64,000 bases of DNA from Nocardia arizonensis. Lineage in GTDB: Bacteria; Actinomycetota; Actinomycetes; Mycobacteriales; Mycobacteriaceae. The notes under the pieces were generated by a model, which saw nothing but the letters and a program-made list of their open reading frames with translations, did no database searches and was not told the origin of the DNA. Shown piece by piece: positions 32,551-42,766 of this stretch (its first letter is position 1; each line of letters opens with the position of its first letter). The stretch is from contig NZ_LGYZ01000081.1 in the NCBI RefSeq assembly GCF_001310275.1, forward strand, positions 372,001-436,000. Reading direction: 5' to 3'. The translations under genes and the position numbers were made by a program.

Positions 32551-33255
32551 TCACTCCTGGAATCGATACCCCATACCGGCCTCGGTGAGCAGATGCTTCG
32601 GACGCGCCGGATCGTCCTCGAGTTTGCGCCGCAATTGCGCGAGATATACCCGCAGATAGTGGGTTTCGGTGGCGTAGGAGGGTCCCCACACCTCGCGCAG
32701 CAGTTCCTTGCGGCCGACGAGTTTGCCGCGATGGCGCACCAGCATCTCGAGCATTCCCCATTCGGTGGGCGTGAGGTGCACGGCCTCGCCGTTCTTGGTG
32801 ACCTTCTTCGAGGCGAGGTCGACGGTGAACGACGGGGTCACCACCACCGGATCGCTGACATCGGCGTCGACCCCGCGCCGGACCGCCGCGCGCAACCGTG
32901 CCAGCAGTTCGTCCATGCCGAACGGTTTGGTGACGTAGTCGTCGGCGCCCGCGTCCAGCGCCTCGACCTTATCGGCGGAATCGGTGCGCGCCGAGAGCAC
33001 GATCACCGGGGCGGTGGTCCATCCGCGCAGTCCCGCCAGCACCTCGATACCGTCCATATCGGGCAGTCCGAGATCGAGGATCACCACATCGGGATGTTTG
33101 TCGGCCGCCGCGCGCAGGGCGGACGCGCCGTCGCCGGCGGTGATCACTTCGTAGCCGCGCACCGACAGGTTGATCCGCAGCGCCCGCACGATCTGCGGTT
33201 CGTCGTCGACGACGAGGACCTTGGTGGCCGGGCCGTCCGTTTTCTTGTCGGTCAT
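32551..33255 (-). CDS. kdpE: KdpE response regulator
   Basis: OmpR-type regulator of potassium-transport genes. The receiver has the acidic pair in VLVVDDEPQ, phospho-acceptor Asp61 in VILDLGLPDMDG and Lys110 in DYVTKPFG. The winged-helix domain has LTPTEWGMLEMLVRH and ETHYLRVYLAQLRRKLE. The 234-residue product closely follows mycobacterial KdpE. The frame is open upstream to 33495, but that part is unlike any receiver domain. A 214-base gap separates it from kdpD, which is unusual since these genes commonly overlap. Confidence 0.94.
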   Translation of the reverse strand: MTDKKTDGPATKVLVVDDEPQIVRALRINLSVRGYEVITAGDGASALRAAADKHPDVVILDLGLPDMDGIEVLAGLRGWTTAPVIVLSARTDSADKVEALDAGADDYVTKPFGMDELLARLRAAVRRGVDADVSDPVVVTPSFTVDLASKKVTKNGEAVHLTPTEWGMLEMLVRHRGKLVGRKELLREVWGPSYATETHYLRVYLAQLRRKLEDDPARPKHLLTEAGMGYRFQE

Positions 33256-33469
33256 CGAGACTTCGGTCCGCCTCTCCGTGCACTGTGCACGCGTCCGTTC
33301 GATCACGGTCGTTGTCATCATCGGCCACCGACTTCGTTCCGCGTCGGACCCGCATCGGTCGGCGAGCCCGCGGGGTACGGCGTCCGCGCCGTCCAACTCG
33401 GTTCGGCTGCCTCGGCCACCGAACACGGCTCGACCCGGCATCGGGCGGTGTTTCCGTTCGGCACGATTC

Positions 33470-36085
33470 TCATCGCCCGCCACCGACGTCCCCACTCGTT
33501 CGGGCAGCGCCGTGCACGACCGGGCCCGCGACCACCTCCGGTGACGGGTGCGAGCCGTCCACGGCGGCTTCGTCGGCCTGCGGCGAGTCGGACGTGGGAC
33601 TCTCGACCGCCGCCAGATCCACGATCATGGTCAGGCCGCCGCCGGGGGTGGGCTCGGCGTGGACCGTGCCGCCCATCGCTTCCACGAAGCCGCGCACGAC
33701 CGACAGCCCCAGACCGACACCGGTGGTGTTGTCGCGGTCACCCAACCGCTGGAACGGTTCGAACAACTGCTCCTCGGTGCCCGGCGGAATGCCCGGTCCC
33801 ACGTCGATGACGGCGATGCTGACCCGGTCCCCGATTCGTTCCGCGGTGATCCGCACCGGTGTGTCACGCGGGGAATGCCGCAGCGCGTTGTCGATCAGAT
33901 TGGCCACCGCACGCTCGAGCAGACCGCTGTCGGCGCGCACCGAGACATCGCCCACCTCCACCTCGACCCGCTTCATCGCCGCCCGGCGCAGTCCTCTGGC
34001 TCCCATACCCAGGCTCACCAGCGCCCGGTGCACGACCTCGTCCAGGTACACCCGGCGCAACTGCGGCGCTACCACGCCCACGGCCAGCCGGGAGGAATCG
34101 AGCAGATTGCCGACCAGAGCGGTCAGCTGATCCACCGACTCCTCTATGGCTTCGAGCAGCTCGGCGGTGTCCGCGGCGGAGAATTCCACGTCGTCGCTGC
34201 GCAGGCTCGACACCGCCGCCTTCGCTCCCGCCAGCGGCGTGCGCAGATCGTGGCTGACCGCCGACAGCAGCGCCCGCCGCAGCCGGTCCGCCTCGAGCAG
34301 CGCCGCCGCGGCCTTGGCCTCCTCGGCGAGTCCGGCCTGCTTCACCAGTCCCGCGGCCTGATTGGCGACGGCATTGAGCACCGGTCGCTCGCGCGGGGAC
34401 AGCGGGCGCCCCGAGAGCAGCAGCCAACTGGTGGTGTCGCCCGCCTCGATCACGGTCTCGGCATCGGCACGGCGCGTCGGCGGATCGGTGCCGACCGCCG
34501 CGATCACCTTGTCACCGCACAGCATGCTGACCGCTCGCAATCCGTAGGTCTCGCGGACCTGTTCGAGCAGGTTGGGCAGATCCGCGCCGTGCAGCACCGC
34601 GCCCGCGAACATGGTCAGCAATTCGGCCTGGCGCGAGGCCCGGCGGGCCTGCGCGGTGCGCGCGGCGGCCTCGTCGACGAGTGCCGCCACCGCCACCGCG
34701 ACGATGAGCAGCACCACCACGGTCACGAAACTGTCCGGCTCGGCGATGGTGAGGCTGTAGCGAGGGTCGGTGAAGAACCAGTTGAGCAGCAGTCCGGAGA
34801 GCAGCGCCGAGAAGGCCGCGGGCACGACGCCGCCCAACAGCGCCACCGCCACGACGCCGATGAAGAAGATGGCGCTGACTCCGCCGAGTTGCAGATAGTC
34901 GTCGAGCACCACCGCGCTCAGCGCGCACACCAGACCCGGCACGAGAATCGCCGCGGGCCAGGCCAATACCGGTCGGCGCGGCGTGAAGCGGCGACGACTC
35001 GGCCCGCGGCCGGCCTCCTCGTGGGTGACCATGTGCACGTCGATCTTGCCCGAGCGCTGCACCACCGTTGCGCCGATTCCCTCGTCGAGGATGCGGGCCC
35101 ACCGCGAGCGCCGCGACGTGCCGAGGACCAACTGGGTCGCATTGACCTCGCGTGCGAATTCCAGTAGCGCGGTGGGCACATCCTCACCGGTCACCGTATG
35201 CAGGGTGGCGTCGAGACTGGCGGCGAGATCCCGGAGCCGCGCCAACCGCTGCGCCGACACACCGGCCAGACCGTCGCCGCGCACCACGTGTACGACGACG
35301 AGATCCGCGCTGGACTTGGTGGCGATGCGGCTCGCCCGCCGCACCACGGTCTCGGATTCGGGTCCGCCGGTGACGGCGACGACGACCCGTTCGCGCGCCT
35401 CCCAGATCTCGGTGATCTTGTGGTCGGCACGGTATTTCGCGAGCGCGGCGTCGACCTGATCGGCGAGCCACAGCAGTGCGAGTTCACGCAGCGCCGTGAG
35501 GTTTCCGGGCCGGAAGTAGTTGCGCAGGGCCGCGTCGACCCTGTCGGCGGCGTAGACATTGCCGTGGGACATCCTGCGCCGCAGCGCTTCCGGGGTGATG
35601 TCGACCAACTCGACCTGATCCGCCCCGCGCACGACCGCGTCGGGCACGGTCTCGTGCTGGGTTATCCCGGTGATCTGCTCGACCACGTCGTTGAGGCTCT
35701 CGAGGTGCTGCACGTTCACCGTGCAGATCACGTCGATGCCGGCCTCGAGCAGTTCCTCGACGTCCTGCCAGCGCTTCTCGTTCGCACTTCCCGGCGTATT
35801 GGTGTGCGCGAGTTCGTCGACCAGCACCACGGCCGGTTTGCGGCGCAGCACCGCCTCGACGTCGAGTTCGGGGAATGCCGTGCCCCGGTAGAGCACCGAT
35901 TTGGTGGGAATCCGCTCGATGCCCTCGAGCAATTGGGCGGTCTTGGCCCGGCCGTGGGTCTCGACCACCGCGGCCACCACGTCGCGGCCCCGTTCGAGCC
36001 GCCGATGTGCCTCCGCCAACATGGCGTAGGTCTTGCCCACACCCGGTGCCGCTCCCAGATAGATCCGCAGCCGCCCACGCCTCAC
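33470..36085 (-). CDS. kdpD: KdpD sensor histidine kinase
   Basis: Membrane sensor of potassium limitation and turgor. Domains in order (871 residues): KdpD N-terminal domain with Walker A GAAPGVGKTY (11-20) and VDELAHTNTPGS, a universal-stress-like domain (about 233-355), four membrane spans (about 375-470), a GAF-like region, the phospho-acceptor His612 in [11 protein letters not shown], and the ATPase domain with NLIDNALRHSP and GLGLSVVRGF. A disordered, Ser/Pro/Asp-rich tail ends it. kdpFABC is not in the window: the neighbour upstream is a divergent tetR gene. Confidence 0.96.
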   Translation of the reverse strand: MRRGRLRIYLGAAPGVGKTYAMLAEAHRRLERGRDVVAAVVETHGRAKTAQLLEGIERIPTKSVLYRGTAFPELDVEAVLRRKPAVVLVDELAHTNTPGSANEKRWQDVEELLEAGIDVICTVNVQHLESLNDVVEQITGITQHETVPDAVVRGADQVELVDITPEALRRRMSHGNVYAADRVDAALRNYFRPGNLTALRELALLWLADQVDAALAKYRADHKITEIWEARERVVVAVTGGPESETVVRRASRIATKSSADLVVVHVVRGDGLAGVSAQRLARLRDLAASLDATLHTVTGEDVPTALLEFAREVNATQLVLGTSRRSRWARILDEGIGATVVQRSGKIDVHMVTHEEAGRGPSRRRFTPRRPVLAWPAAILVPGLVCALSAVVLDDYLQLGGVSAIFFIGVVAVALLGGVVPAAFSALLSGLLLNWFFTDPRYSLTIAEPDSFVTVVVLLIVAVAVAALVDEAAARTAQARRASRQAELLTMFAGAVLHGADLPNLLEQVRETYGLRAVSMLCGDKVIAAVGTDPPTRRADAETVIEAGDTTSWLLLSGRPLSPRERPVLNAVANQAAGLVKQAGLAEEAKAAAALLEADRLRRALLSAVSHDLRTPLAGAKAAVSSLRSDDVEFSAADTAELLEAIEESVDQLTALVGNLLDSSRLAVGVVAPQLRRVYLDEVVHRALVSLGMGARGLRRAAMKRVEVEVGDVSVRADSGLLERAVANLIDNALRHSPRDTPVRITAERIGDRVSIAVIDVGPGIPPGTEEQLFEPFQRLGDRDNTTGVGLGLSVVRGFVEAMGGTVHAEPTPGGGLTMIVDLAAVESPTSDSPQADEAAVDGSHPSPEVVAGPVVHGAARTSGDVGGGR

Positions 36086-36266
36086 CGTCGCCGAACCCTT
36101 CCCTGACCTCCTGCCACCACGCGCCTGCCACCCGAAGCCGGCGGCACGTCCATGAACTCCAGTGTCGACTCTCCGACTGTAGGCCCCAGATCAGGCGAAA
36201 CGGGGATTCTTTAGCGGTATCCATACGGTGAACACGTCGTGGGTCGCCCCGACATTGCGTTAGTAG

Positions 36267-36278
36267 ACGACCGGTCGT
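36267..36278. promoter_or_regulatory. Palindromic operator upstream of the tetR gene
   Basis: ACGACCGGTCGT is a perfect 12-bp palindrome 12 bases before the tetR start. The same 16-base string AGACGACCGGTCGTAT recurs before the SDR gene. Most likely the binding site for autoregulation by the TetR protein. Confidence 0.75.
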
Positions 36279-36289
36279 ATATTATTCGC

Positions 36290-36883
36290 ATGGCGCGACC
36301 GCGACGCAACGACGACACGAGGCGACTGCTGGTGGAGCAGGGCACGGCCGAATTCCTCACTAGCGGCTATCACGGCACCGGCATCAAACAGGTCCTCGAT
36401 GCCGTCGGCGTCCCGAAGGGCTCGTTCTACAACTACTTCGACAGCAAGGAGACTTTCGCCCGAGCTGTCGTCGAGCACTACTCCGCCTGCACCCAGCGGG
36501 ACCTGGCCGCCGCGCTCGGCCCGGCTCCCGATCCGCTCACCGGACTGCGCATGTTCTTCACCGGTCTGATGGACGGGTTCACCGCCTCGGAATTCACTGG
36601 CGGCTGCCTCATCGCGAACCTCGGGGCCGAGATCGAGGGCAGCAGCGAACCCGTGCGAGCATCGCTGTCGGCGGCCTTCGACCGATGGCGCGACGGGGTC
36701 GCCGACGCCTTGCGGCAAGCGCAGGAACAGGGTTCGATCCGCACCGACATCCCCGCGCGCGAGCTGGCGGATCTGCTCATCGAAGCGTGGGAGGGCGCGG
36801 TGATCCGCATGAAGATCGACCGCTCGATCGAGCCGCTGCGCACCTGCCTGCGCCGACTGCTGGACGACTACTTCCGCCCCTGA
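36290..36883 (+). CDS. TetR family regulator of the SDR-tautomerase unit
   Basis: 197-residue TetR/AcrR-type repressor. The helix-turn-helix is GTGIKQVLDAVGVPKGSFYNYFDSKETFARAVV (about residues 30-60, shown here as GTGIKQVLDA and GSFYNYFDSKE), and the ligand domain includes FTGGCLIANLGAEIEG with a Cys typical of the NemR-like group that senses reactive electrophiles. It has the operator in front of it and another copy in front of the next gene. The likely ligand is a reactive carbonyl or quinone, inferred from the partner genes. Confidence 0.9.
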   Translation: MARPRRNDDTRRLLVEQGTAEFLTSGYHGTGIKQVLDAVGVPKGSFYNYFDSKETFARAVVEHYSACTQRDLAAALGPAPDPLTGLRMFFTGLMDGFTASEFTGGCLIANLGAEIEGSSEPVRASLSAAFDRWRDGVADALRQAQEQGSIRTDIPARELADLLIEAWEGAVIRMKIDRSIEPLRTCLRRLLDDYFRP

Positions 36884-36928
36884 GATACCCACCGCCCTTC
36901 CCGGTCGTCTCGCCACACTCATTCCAAG

Positions 36929-36940
36929 ACGACCGGTCGT
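36929..36940. promoter_or_regulatory. Palindromic operator upstream of the SDR gene
   Basis: Second perfect copy of ACGACCGGTCGT, 19 bases before the SDR start codon and overlapping the expected promoter/ribosome-site region. A partial copy, CCGGTCGTCT, lies at 36901-36910. Confidence 0.75.
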
Positions 36941-36959
36941 ATCAAGAGAAGGAGACAGA

Positions 36960-37697
36960 ATGCCCACCAAGACGGTCATCGTGACCGGATCCTCGAGCGG
37001 GATCGGCCGCGATATCGCGCGCGCGTTCATCGATCGCGGCGACGCGGTCGTACTCAACGGGCGCGACCCGGACAAACTCGCCGCGGTCGCCGAGCAACTG
37101 GGCGCACCCGAGCGGGTGGCCCGGGTCGCGGGCGATATCGGTTCGCCCGCAACGGGTTCGGAACTGGTACGGCTCGCGGTCGAACGATTCGGCCGGGTCG
37201 ACGCGCTGGTCAACAACGCGGGCGTATTCGGCGCGAAACCCTTCGTTGAGGTCACCGAGGCGGATCTGGACCGCTATATCGGCGGCAATCTCAAGGGCAC
37301 CTACTTCACCACCCAGGAGGTGGTGCGACAGCTGATCCGACAGGGCGATGGCGGCAGCATCGTCAATATCGGCACCGTGCTCATCGACCACGCACTGGCC
37401 GGACTGCCCGCCTCCGCCGCACTCGTCACCAAAGGAGGTGTACACGCGCTGACCACCAGTCTCGCCGCCGAGCTGGCCGCGCACGGCATCCGGGTCAACG
37501 CGGTGGCGCCCGGCATCATCCGCACCCCGCTGTTCGACGACGCGGACGTGGACTCCTTCGCAGGGCTGGCACTGCTCGACCGCATCGGCGAGGTCGCCGA
37601 AACCACCGCGGCCGTGCTGTATCTGGTCGACGCCGCGTTCACCACCGGTCACATCCTCCCCGTCGACGGCGGGTTCATCTCGGGAAGGGCAGCGTAA
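36960..37697 (+). CDS. SDR-fold protein lacking the catalytic Tyr
   Basis: 245-residue protein of the short-chain dehydrogenase fold. The NAD(P) glycine motif TGSSSGIGRDIA, the NNAG motif (LVNNAGVF) and the PG motif (VAPGIIRTPL) are present. The active-site region is unusual: the catalytic Ser position reads NIGT, and the residue four before the lysine of the YxxxK motif is Ala154 (encoded at 37419-37421), not Tyr, with Lys158 kept. A typical oxidoreductase mechanism would therefore be lost or altered. A strong AGAAGGAG site precedes the ATG. It is controlled with the tautomerase gene, whose start overlaps its stop. Confidence 0.88.
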   Translation: MPTKTVIVTGSSSGIGRDIARAFIDRGDAVVLNGRDPDKLAAVAEQLGAPERVARVAGDIGSPATGSELVRLAVERFGRVDALVNNAGVFGAKPFVEVTEADLDRYIGGNLKGTYFTTQEVVRQLIRQGDGGSIVNIGTVLIDHALAGLPASAALVTKGGVHALTTSLAAELAAHGIRVNAVAPGIIRTPLFDDADVDSFAGLALLDRIGEVAETTAAVLYLVDAAFTTGHILPVDGGFISGRAA

Positions 37698-37900
37698 TGC
37701 CGTACGTGAACATCAAGGTCACCGACGAGGGCGTCACGCCCGAACAGAAGTCGCGGCTCATCGCCGGGGTCACCGAACTGCTCTACGACGTGCTCGGCAA
37801 AGCGCCGGAGAGCACCTACGTGGTGATCGATGAAGTGGCGCTCACCGATTGGGGTGTCGGCGGCATGAACGTCGAACAATGGCGCGCGCGCCGATCCTGA
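37697..37900 (+). CDS. 4-oxalocrotonate tautomerase family protein
   Basis: 67-residue tautomerase-superfamily subunit that moves double bonds by Pro-2 acid-base chemistry. After removal of Met, the N-terminus is Pro (MPYVNIKVTDEGVTPEQK); other features are LIAGVTELLYDVLGK and the TYVVIDEV strand. The ATG overlaps the SDR stop (TAATG), so the two are co-translated. Members often act on 2-hydroxymuconate or on halogenated or aldehyde compounds. Confidence 0.92.
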   Translation: MPYVNIKVTDEGVTPEQKSRLIAGVTELLYDVLGKAPESTYVVIDEVALTDWGVGGMNVEQWRARRS

Positions 37901-37946
37901 ATCGCGCACGGCGGGCGCGGCCGGTCCGCGTCCGTCCACGCACGGC

Positions 37947-37973
37947 CCGACGCCGGTTCGGTCGCGGCGTCGG
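37947..37973. terminator. Hairpin between converging tautomerase and SDR genes
   Basis: CCGACGCCG and CGGCGTCGG form a 9-bp stem around a 9-base loop in the gap between two converging genes. No T-run is present. Confidence 0.4.
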
Positions 37974-38012
37974 CGCCGTCCCGCGCGGCCCGGTCGGACG
38001 CCGGGCGGACCC

Positions 38013-38837
38013 TCACCGTCGGCGCGCCGCCGCGCCGGCCGTCGCGGCCACCACACCGCCGTCGACCAGCAGATCGATCCCGGTGATGTAACTCGCCTCG
38101 GGACCGAGCAGAAAGGCCGCGGCACCCGCGATATCGGCGGGCGTGCCGATACGGCCGGTACCCGAGGAACCGATCATCTCGCGCATCACCGCGCCGGATT
38201 CGCCGTCGAGTTCGGCGCGGCCCATCGCGGTGCTGATCACGCCAGGACTGATGCTGTTGACCCGCGCGCCGCGCGCACCCCAGCTTCGGCAGGCGACTCG
38301 CACACGTAATTGATTGGCGCGCTTGGCGATGGCATAGGCCTCGGCCGGTTCGGTGATACCGCCGAGGAACGGCAGCGCGAGCAGTTCGTCCGACGGCGTC
38401 GACGCCAGCGCGGTCTCCATCTCGGCGGGCAGATGTCCGGCGACCAGACTGCCCGCCATGCTCGCGATGACGACCGCCGCGCCGCCCGCCGCGATCACGA
38501 GCTCGAATTCGTCGAGGAAATAGGCGACGCCCGCCAGGTCGACGCCGAGTATGGCGGGCACCTGCGCCTGGACCGGCGAGAGTCCCGCCGTATGCGCGAC
38601 CGCCGTGATGGGCCCCGAATCGGCTGCCGCGGCGGCCAATTCGGCGACCGATTCGCGCCGGGACACGTCCACCACGTGCGGCCGGACCTCGTAGCCCTCC
38701 CCCGCCAACTCGCCGCCGACCCGGTCGAGCGCGGCCTGGTCGAAGTCCGCGATCACCACCGTGCGCCCCGGGCCGAGACGGCGGGCTATCGCCGCGCCGA
38801 TACCGCCCGCGCCGATCACGACCAGAACCTCGCTCAT
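38013..38837 (-). CDS. Short-chain dehydrogenase/reductase
   Basis: 274-residue SDR with a degenerate cofactor motif, IGAGGIGAAIARRL, and the catalytic Tyr-Lys pair in AEAYAIAKRANQLRV. The PG motif is SISPGVISTAMG. Its glycine motif (GAGGIG, in place of TGxxxGIG) and a middle insertion of about 30 residues (EMETALASTPSDELLALPF) mark it as an atypical SDR found in mycobacteria and Nocardia; the substrate is unknown. I chose the second of two ATGs (38837), since AAGGAG is four bases before it. It is divergent from the araC gene. Confidence 0.85.
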   Translation of the reverse strand: MSEVLVVIGAGGIGAAIARRLGPGRTVVIADFDQAALDRVGGELAGEGYEVRPHVVDVSRRESVAELAAAAADSGPITAVAHTAGLSPVQAQVPAILGVDLAGVAYFLDEFELVIAAGGAAVVIASMAGSLVAGHLPAEMETALASTPSDELLALPFLGGITEPAEAYAIAKRANQLRVRVACRSWGARGARVNSISPGVISTAMGRAELDGESGAVMREMIGSSGTGRIGTPADIAGAAAFLLGPEASYITGIDLLVDGGVVAATAGAAARRR

Positions 38838-38880
38838 CATGCTCCTTCGCCGATGAAGCTCATCATGCTCCCTCGCCGAT
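38832..38880. repeat. Tandem duplication around an SDR start codon
   Basis: Positions 38832-38854 and 38858-38880 are 23-base copies differing at one base, and each carries the same CATCAT start-codon pair and ribosome site on the minus strand. A recent small duplication seems to have doubled the translation start of the SDR gene. Confidence 0.85.
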
Positions 38881-38987
38881 AAGTACGAGACGATGCCCCG
38901 GTACGCACAGCCGGCATCCCGCCGTGCCGATGACGCGCGCACACCGCGGACTGGGCAACTCCGGCCCGGCATGGCACGATCGTCCAG

Positions 38988-39437
38988 GTGACCAGCAAAC
39001 CCGTCACCGACGATCACCTGCGCGACCTGGCTCGTCTGCGCCGGGTGCGCGATCGGATCGATCGGGAGTACGCGCGTCCGCTGGATGTCGAGGCGCTGGC
39101 CCGCGACGCGCACATGTCGGCGGGGCATCTGAGCCGCCAGTTCAAACTCGCCTACGGCGAATCGCCGTACTCCTACCTCATGACGCGCCGCATCGAGCGC
39201 GCGATGGCGCTGCTGCGCCGCGGCGACATGAGCGTCACCGAGGCGTGCTTCGAGGTCGGCTGCCAATCGCTGGGCACCTTCAGCACCCGGTTCACCGAAC
39301 TGGTCGGCATGACGCCGAGCGCCTACCGCCGCCAAGCCGCCGAGGCGACCGAGGGTATGCCCTCGTGCGTGTCGAAACAGGTGACCAGACCGATCAGGAA
39401 TCGAGAAGCGCGGGCAGACGAGCCGCAATTAGCCTGA
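38988..39437 (+). CDS. AraC family DNA-binding protein
   Basis: 149-residue protein consisting mainly of an AraC-type double helix-turn-helix: DREYARPLDVEALARDAHMS, HLSRQFKLAYGESPYSYL, then ACFEVGCQSLGTFSTRFTEL and MTPSAYRR. There is no ligand-binding domain, only a short tail of about 30 residues. The GTG at 38988 opens the domain. It lies five bases before a VOC gene and is upstream of the UvrA-like gene, so it probably controls both. Confidence 0.9.
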   Translation: MTSKPVTDDHLRDLARLRRVRDRIDREYARPLDVEALARDAHMSAGHLSRQFKLAYGESPYSYLMTRRIERAMALLRRGDMSVTEACFEVGCQSLGTFSTRFTELVGMTPSAYRRQAAEATEGMPSCVSKQVTRPIRNREARADEPQLA

Positions 39438-39442
39438 CCGCT

Positions 39443-39853
39443 ATGAACATCACCATCCACTCGAGTTTCCTGCCGCACAACGACCCGGACGCCGCACTGG
39501 CCTTCTACCGCGACACCCTCGGCTTCGAGGTCCGCAACGACGTCGGGTACCAGGGTCTGCGGTGGATCACCGTGGGACCGCCGGAGCAGCCCGCGACCTC
39601 CATCGTCCTGCATCCGCCCGCCGTGGATCCCGGTATCACCGAGGAGGAGCGCAAGACCATCGTCGAAATGATGGCCAAGGGCACCTACGGCGGCATCCTG
39701 CTGGCCACCAAGGATCTGGAGGGCACCTTCGAGAAGCTCCAGGCCACCGACGCCGACATCGTGCAGGAACCCACCGATCAGCCCTACGGCGTGCGTGACT
39801 GCGCCGTACGCGATCCCGCGGGCAACCTGATCCGCATCCAGCAGGCGAGCTGA
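39443..39853 (+). CDS. VOC (glyoxalase/bleomycin-resistance-like) protein
   Basis: 136-residue vicinal-oxygen-chelate domain protein with HSSFLPHNDPDAALAFYRDTLGFEV at the start, ILHPP-type strands and a late GVRDCAVRDPAGNLIRI. Such proteins bind metal for lyase or dioxygenase chemistry, or sequester drugs such as bleomycin. It directly follows the araC gene and precedes the UvrA-like gene by 20 bases, which hints at a common response to a DNA-damaging or electrophilic compound. Confidence 0.87.
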   Translation: MNITIHSSFLPHNDPDAALAFYRDTLGFEVRNDVGYQGLRWITVGPPEQPATSIVLHPPAVDPGITEEERKTIVEMMAKGTYGGILLATKDLEGTFEKLQATDADIVQEPTDQPYGVRDCAVRDPAGNLIRIQQAS

Positions 39854-39873
39854 ACCGACCCCGAGGAGACACG

Positions 39874-42270
<2,397 letters not shown>

Positions 42271-42313
42271 TCCCGGCGACCGAACCGCTCACCACCGTCG
42301 GCACCGGATCCGG

Positions 42314-42766
42314 TCACGGTGTATTCGTCGTCGGAGTGGAGTGCGACGGTCGGTGCGCGGCTCGTCGCCCGCGTGCGCGGCCCGCGAGCCAGGCCAGGAT
42401 CACGCACGTCCAGACGGCCGCGACCGCGATGGTAAGCCCGAGCGGATAGTCGCGGTCGAGAACCGTGGGGTTGTCCGCGACCGCGCCCCCGCGACCCAGA
42501 ACCGGCGCACCGACCAGCAGGAGCGCGACCGTGCAGACCGCGCCGCAGGCGGCCGGGGCCCACAGCGTCGCGGGCAGCAGGCGACGCGCGGTGAGTCCGA
42601 GCGCCGCGCACAGTGGGGCGAAAACCGCGTCGTGCAACAGGATCGCGACCGCGAACCACACGATCACCGACATCAGATCGGCGCGGGGCAGGTCGAACAG
42701 CAGGGTGAGACCGTACACACCGAGCAGGACGCCGGCCACCACCAGCGCCGCGCGCACGACATTCAC
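42314..42766 (-). CDS. Small polytopic membrane protein next to the molybdoenzyme
   Basis: 150-residue protein with four predicted spans ([72 protein letters not shown]). Its GTG at 42766 overlaps the stop of the oxidoreductase gene (GTGA), so it is translated with it. The [15 protein letters not shown] stretch carries a charged His-Asp in a span. No family recognised; it may help assemble or anchor the neighbouring enzyme. Confidence 0.75.
   Translation of the reverse strand: MNVVRAALVVAGVLLGVYGLTLLFDLPRADLMSVIVWFAVAILLHDAVFAPLCAALGLTARRLLPATLWAPAACGAVCTVALLLVGAPVLGRGGAVADNPTVLDRDYPLGLTIAVAAVWTCVILAWLAGRARGRRAAHRPSHSTPTTNTP

Noticed and set aside
33256..33495. A longer kdpE start with 80 extra residues.
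   Set aside because: The extension is Arg-rich, overlaps kdpD and is unlike any KdpE N-terminus.
42303..42314. ACCGGATCCGGT palindrome between the UvrA-like gene and the small membrane protein gene.
   Set aside because: Without a loop it is a poor terminator, and a 12-bp GC-rich palindrome at one place is weak evidence for an operator.
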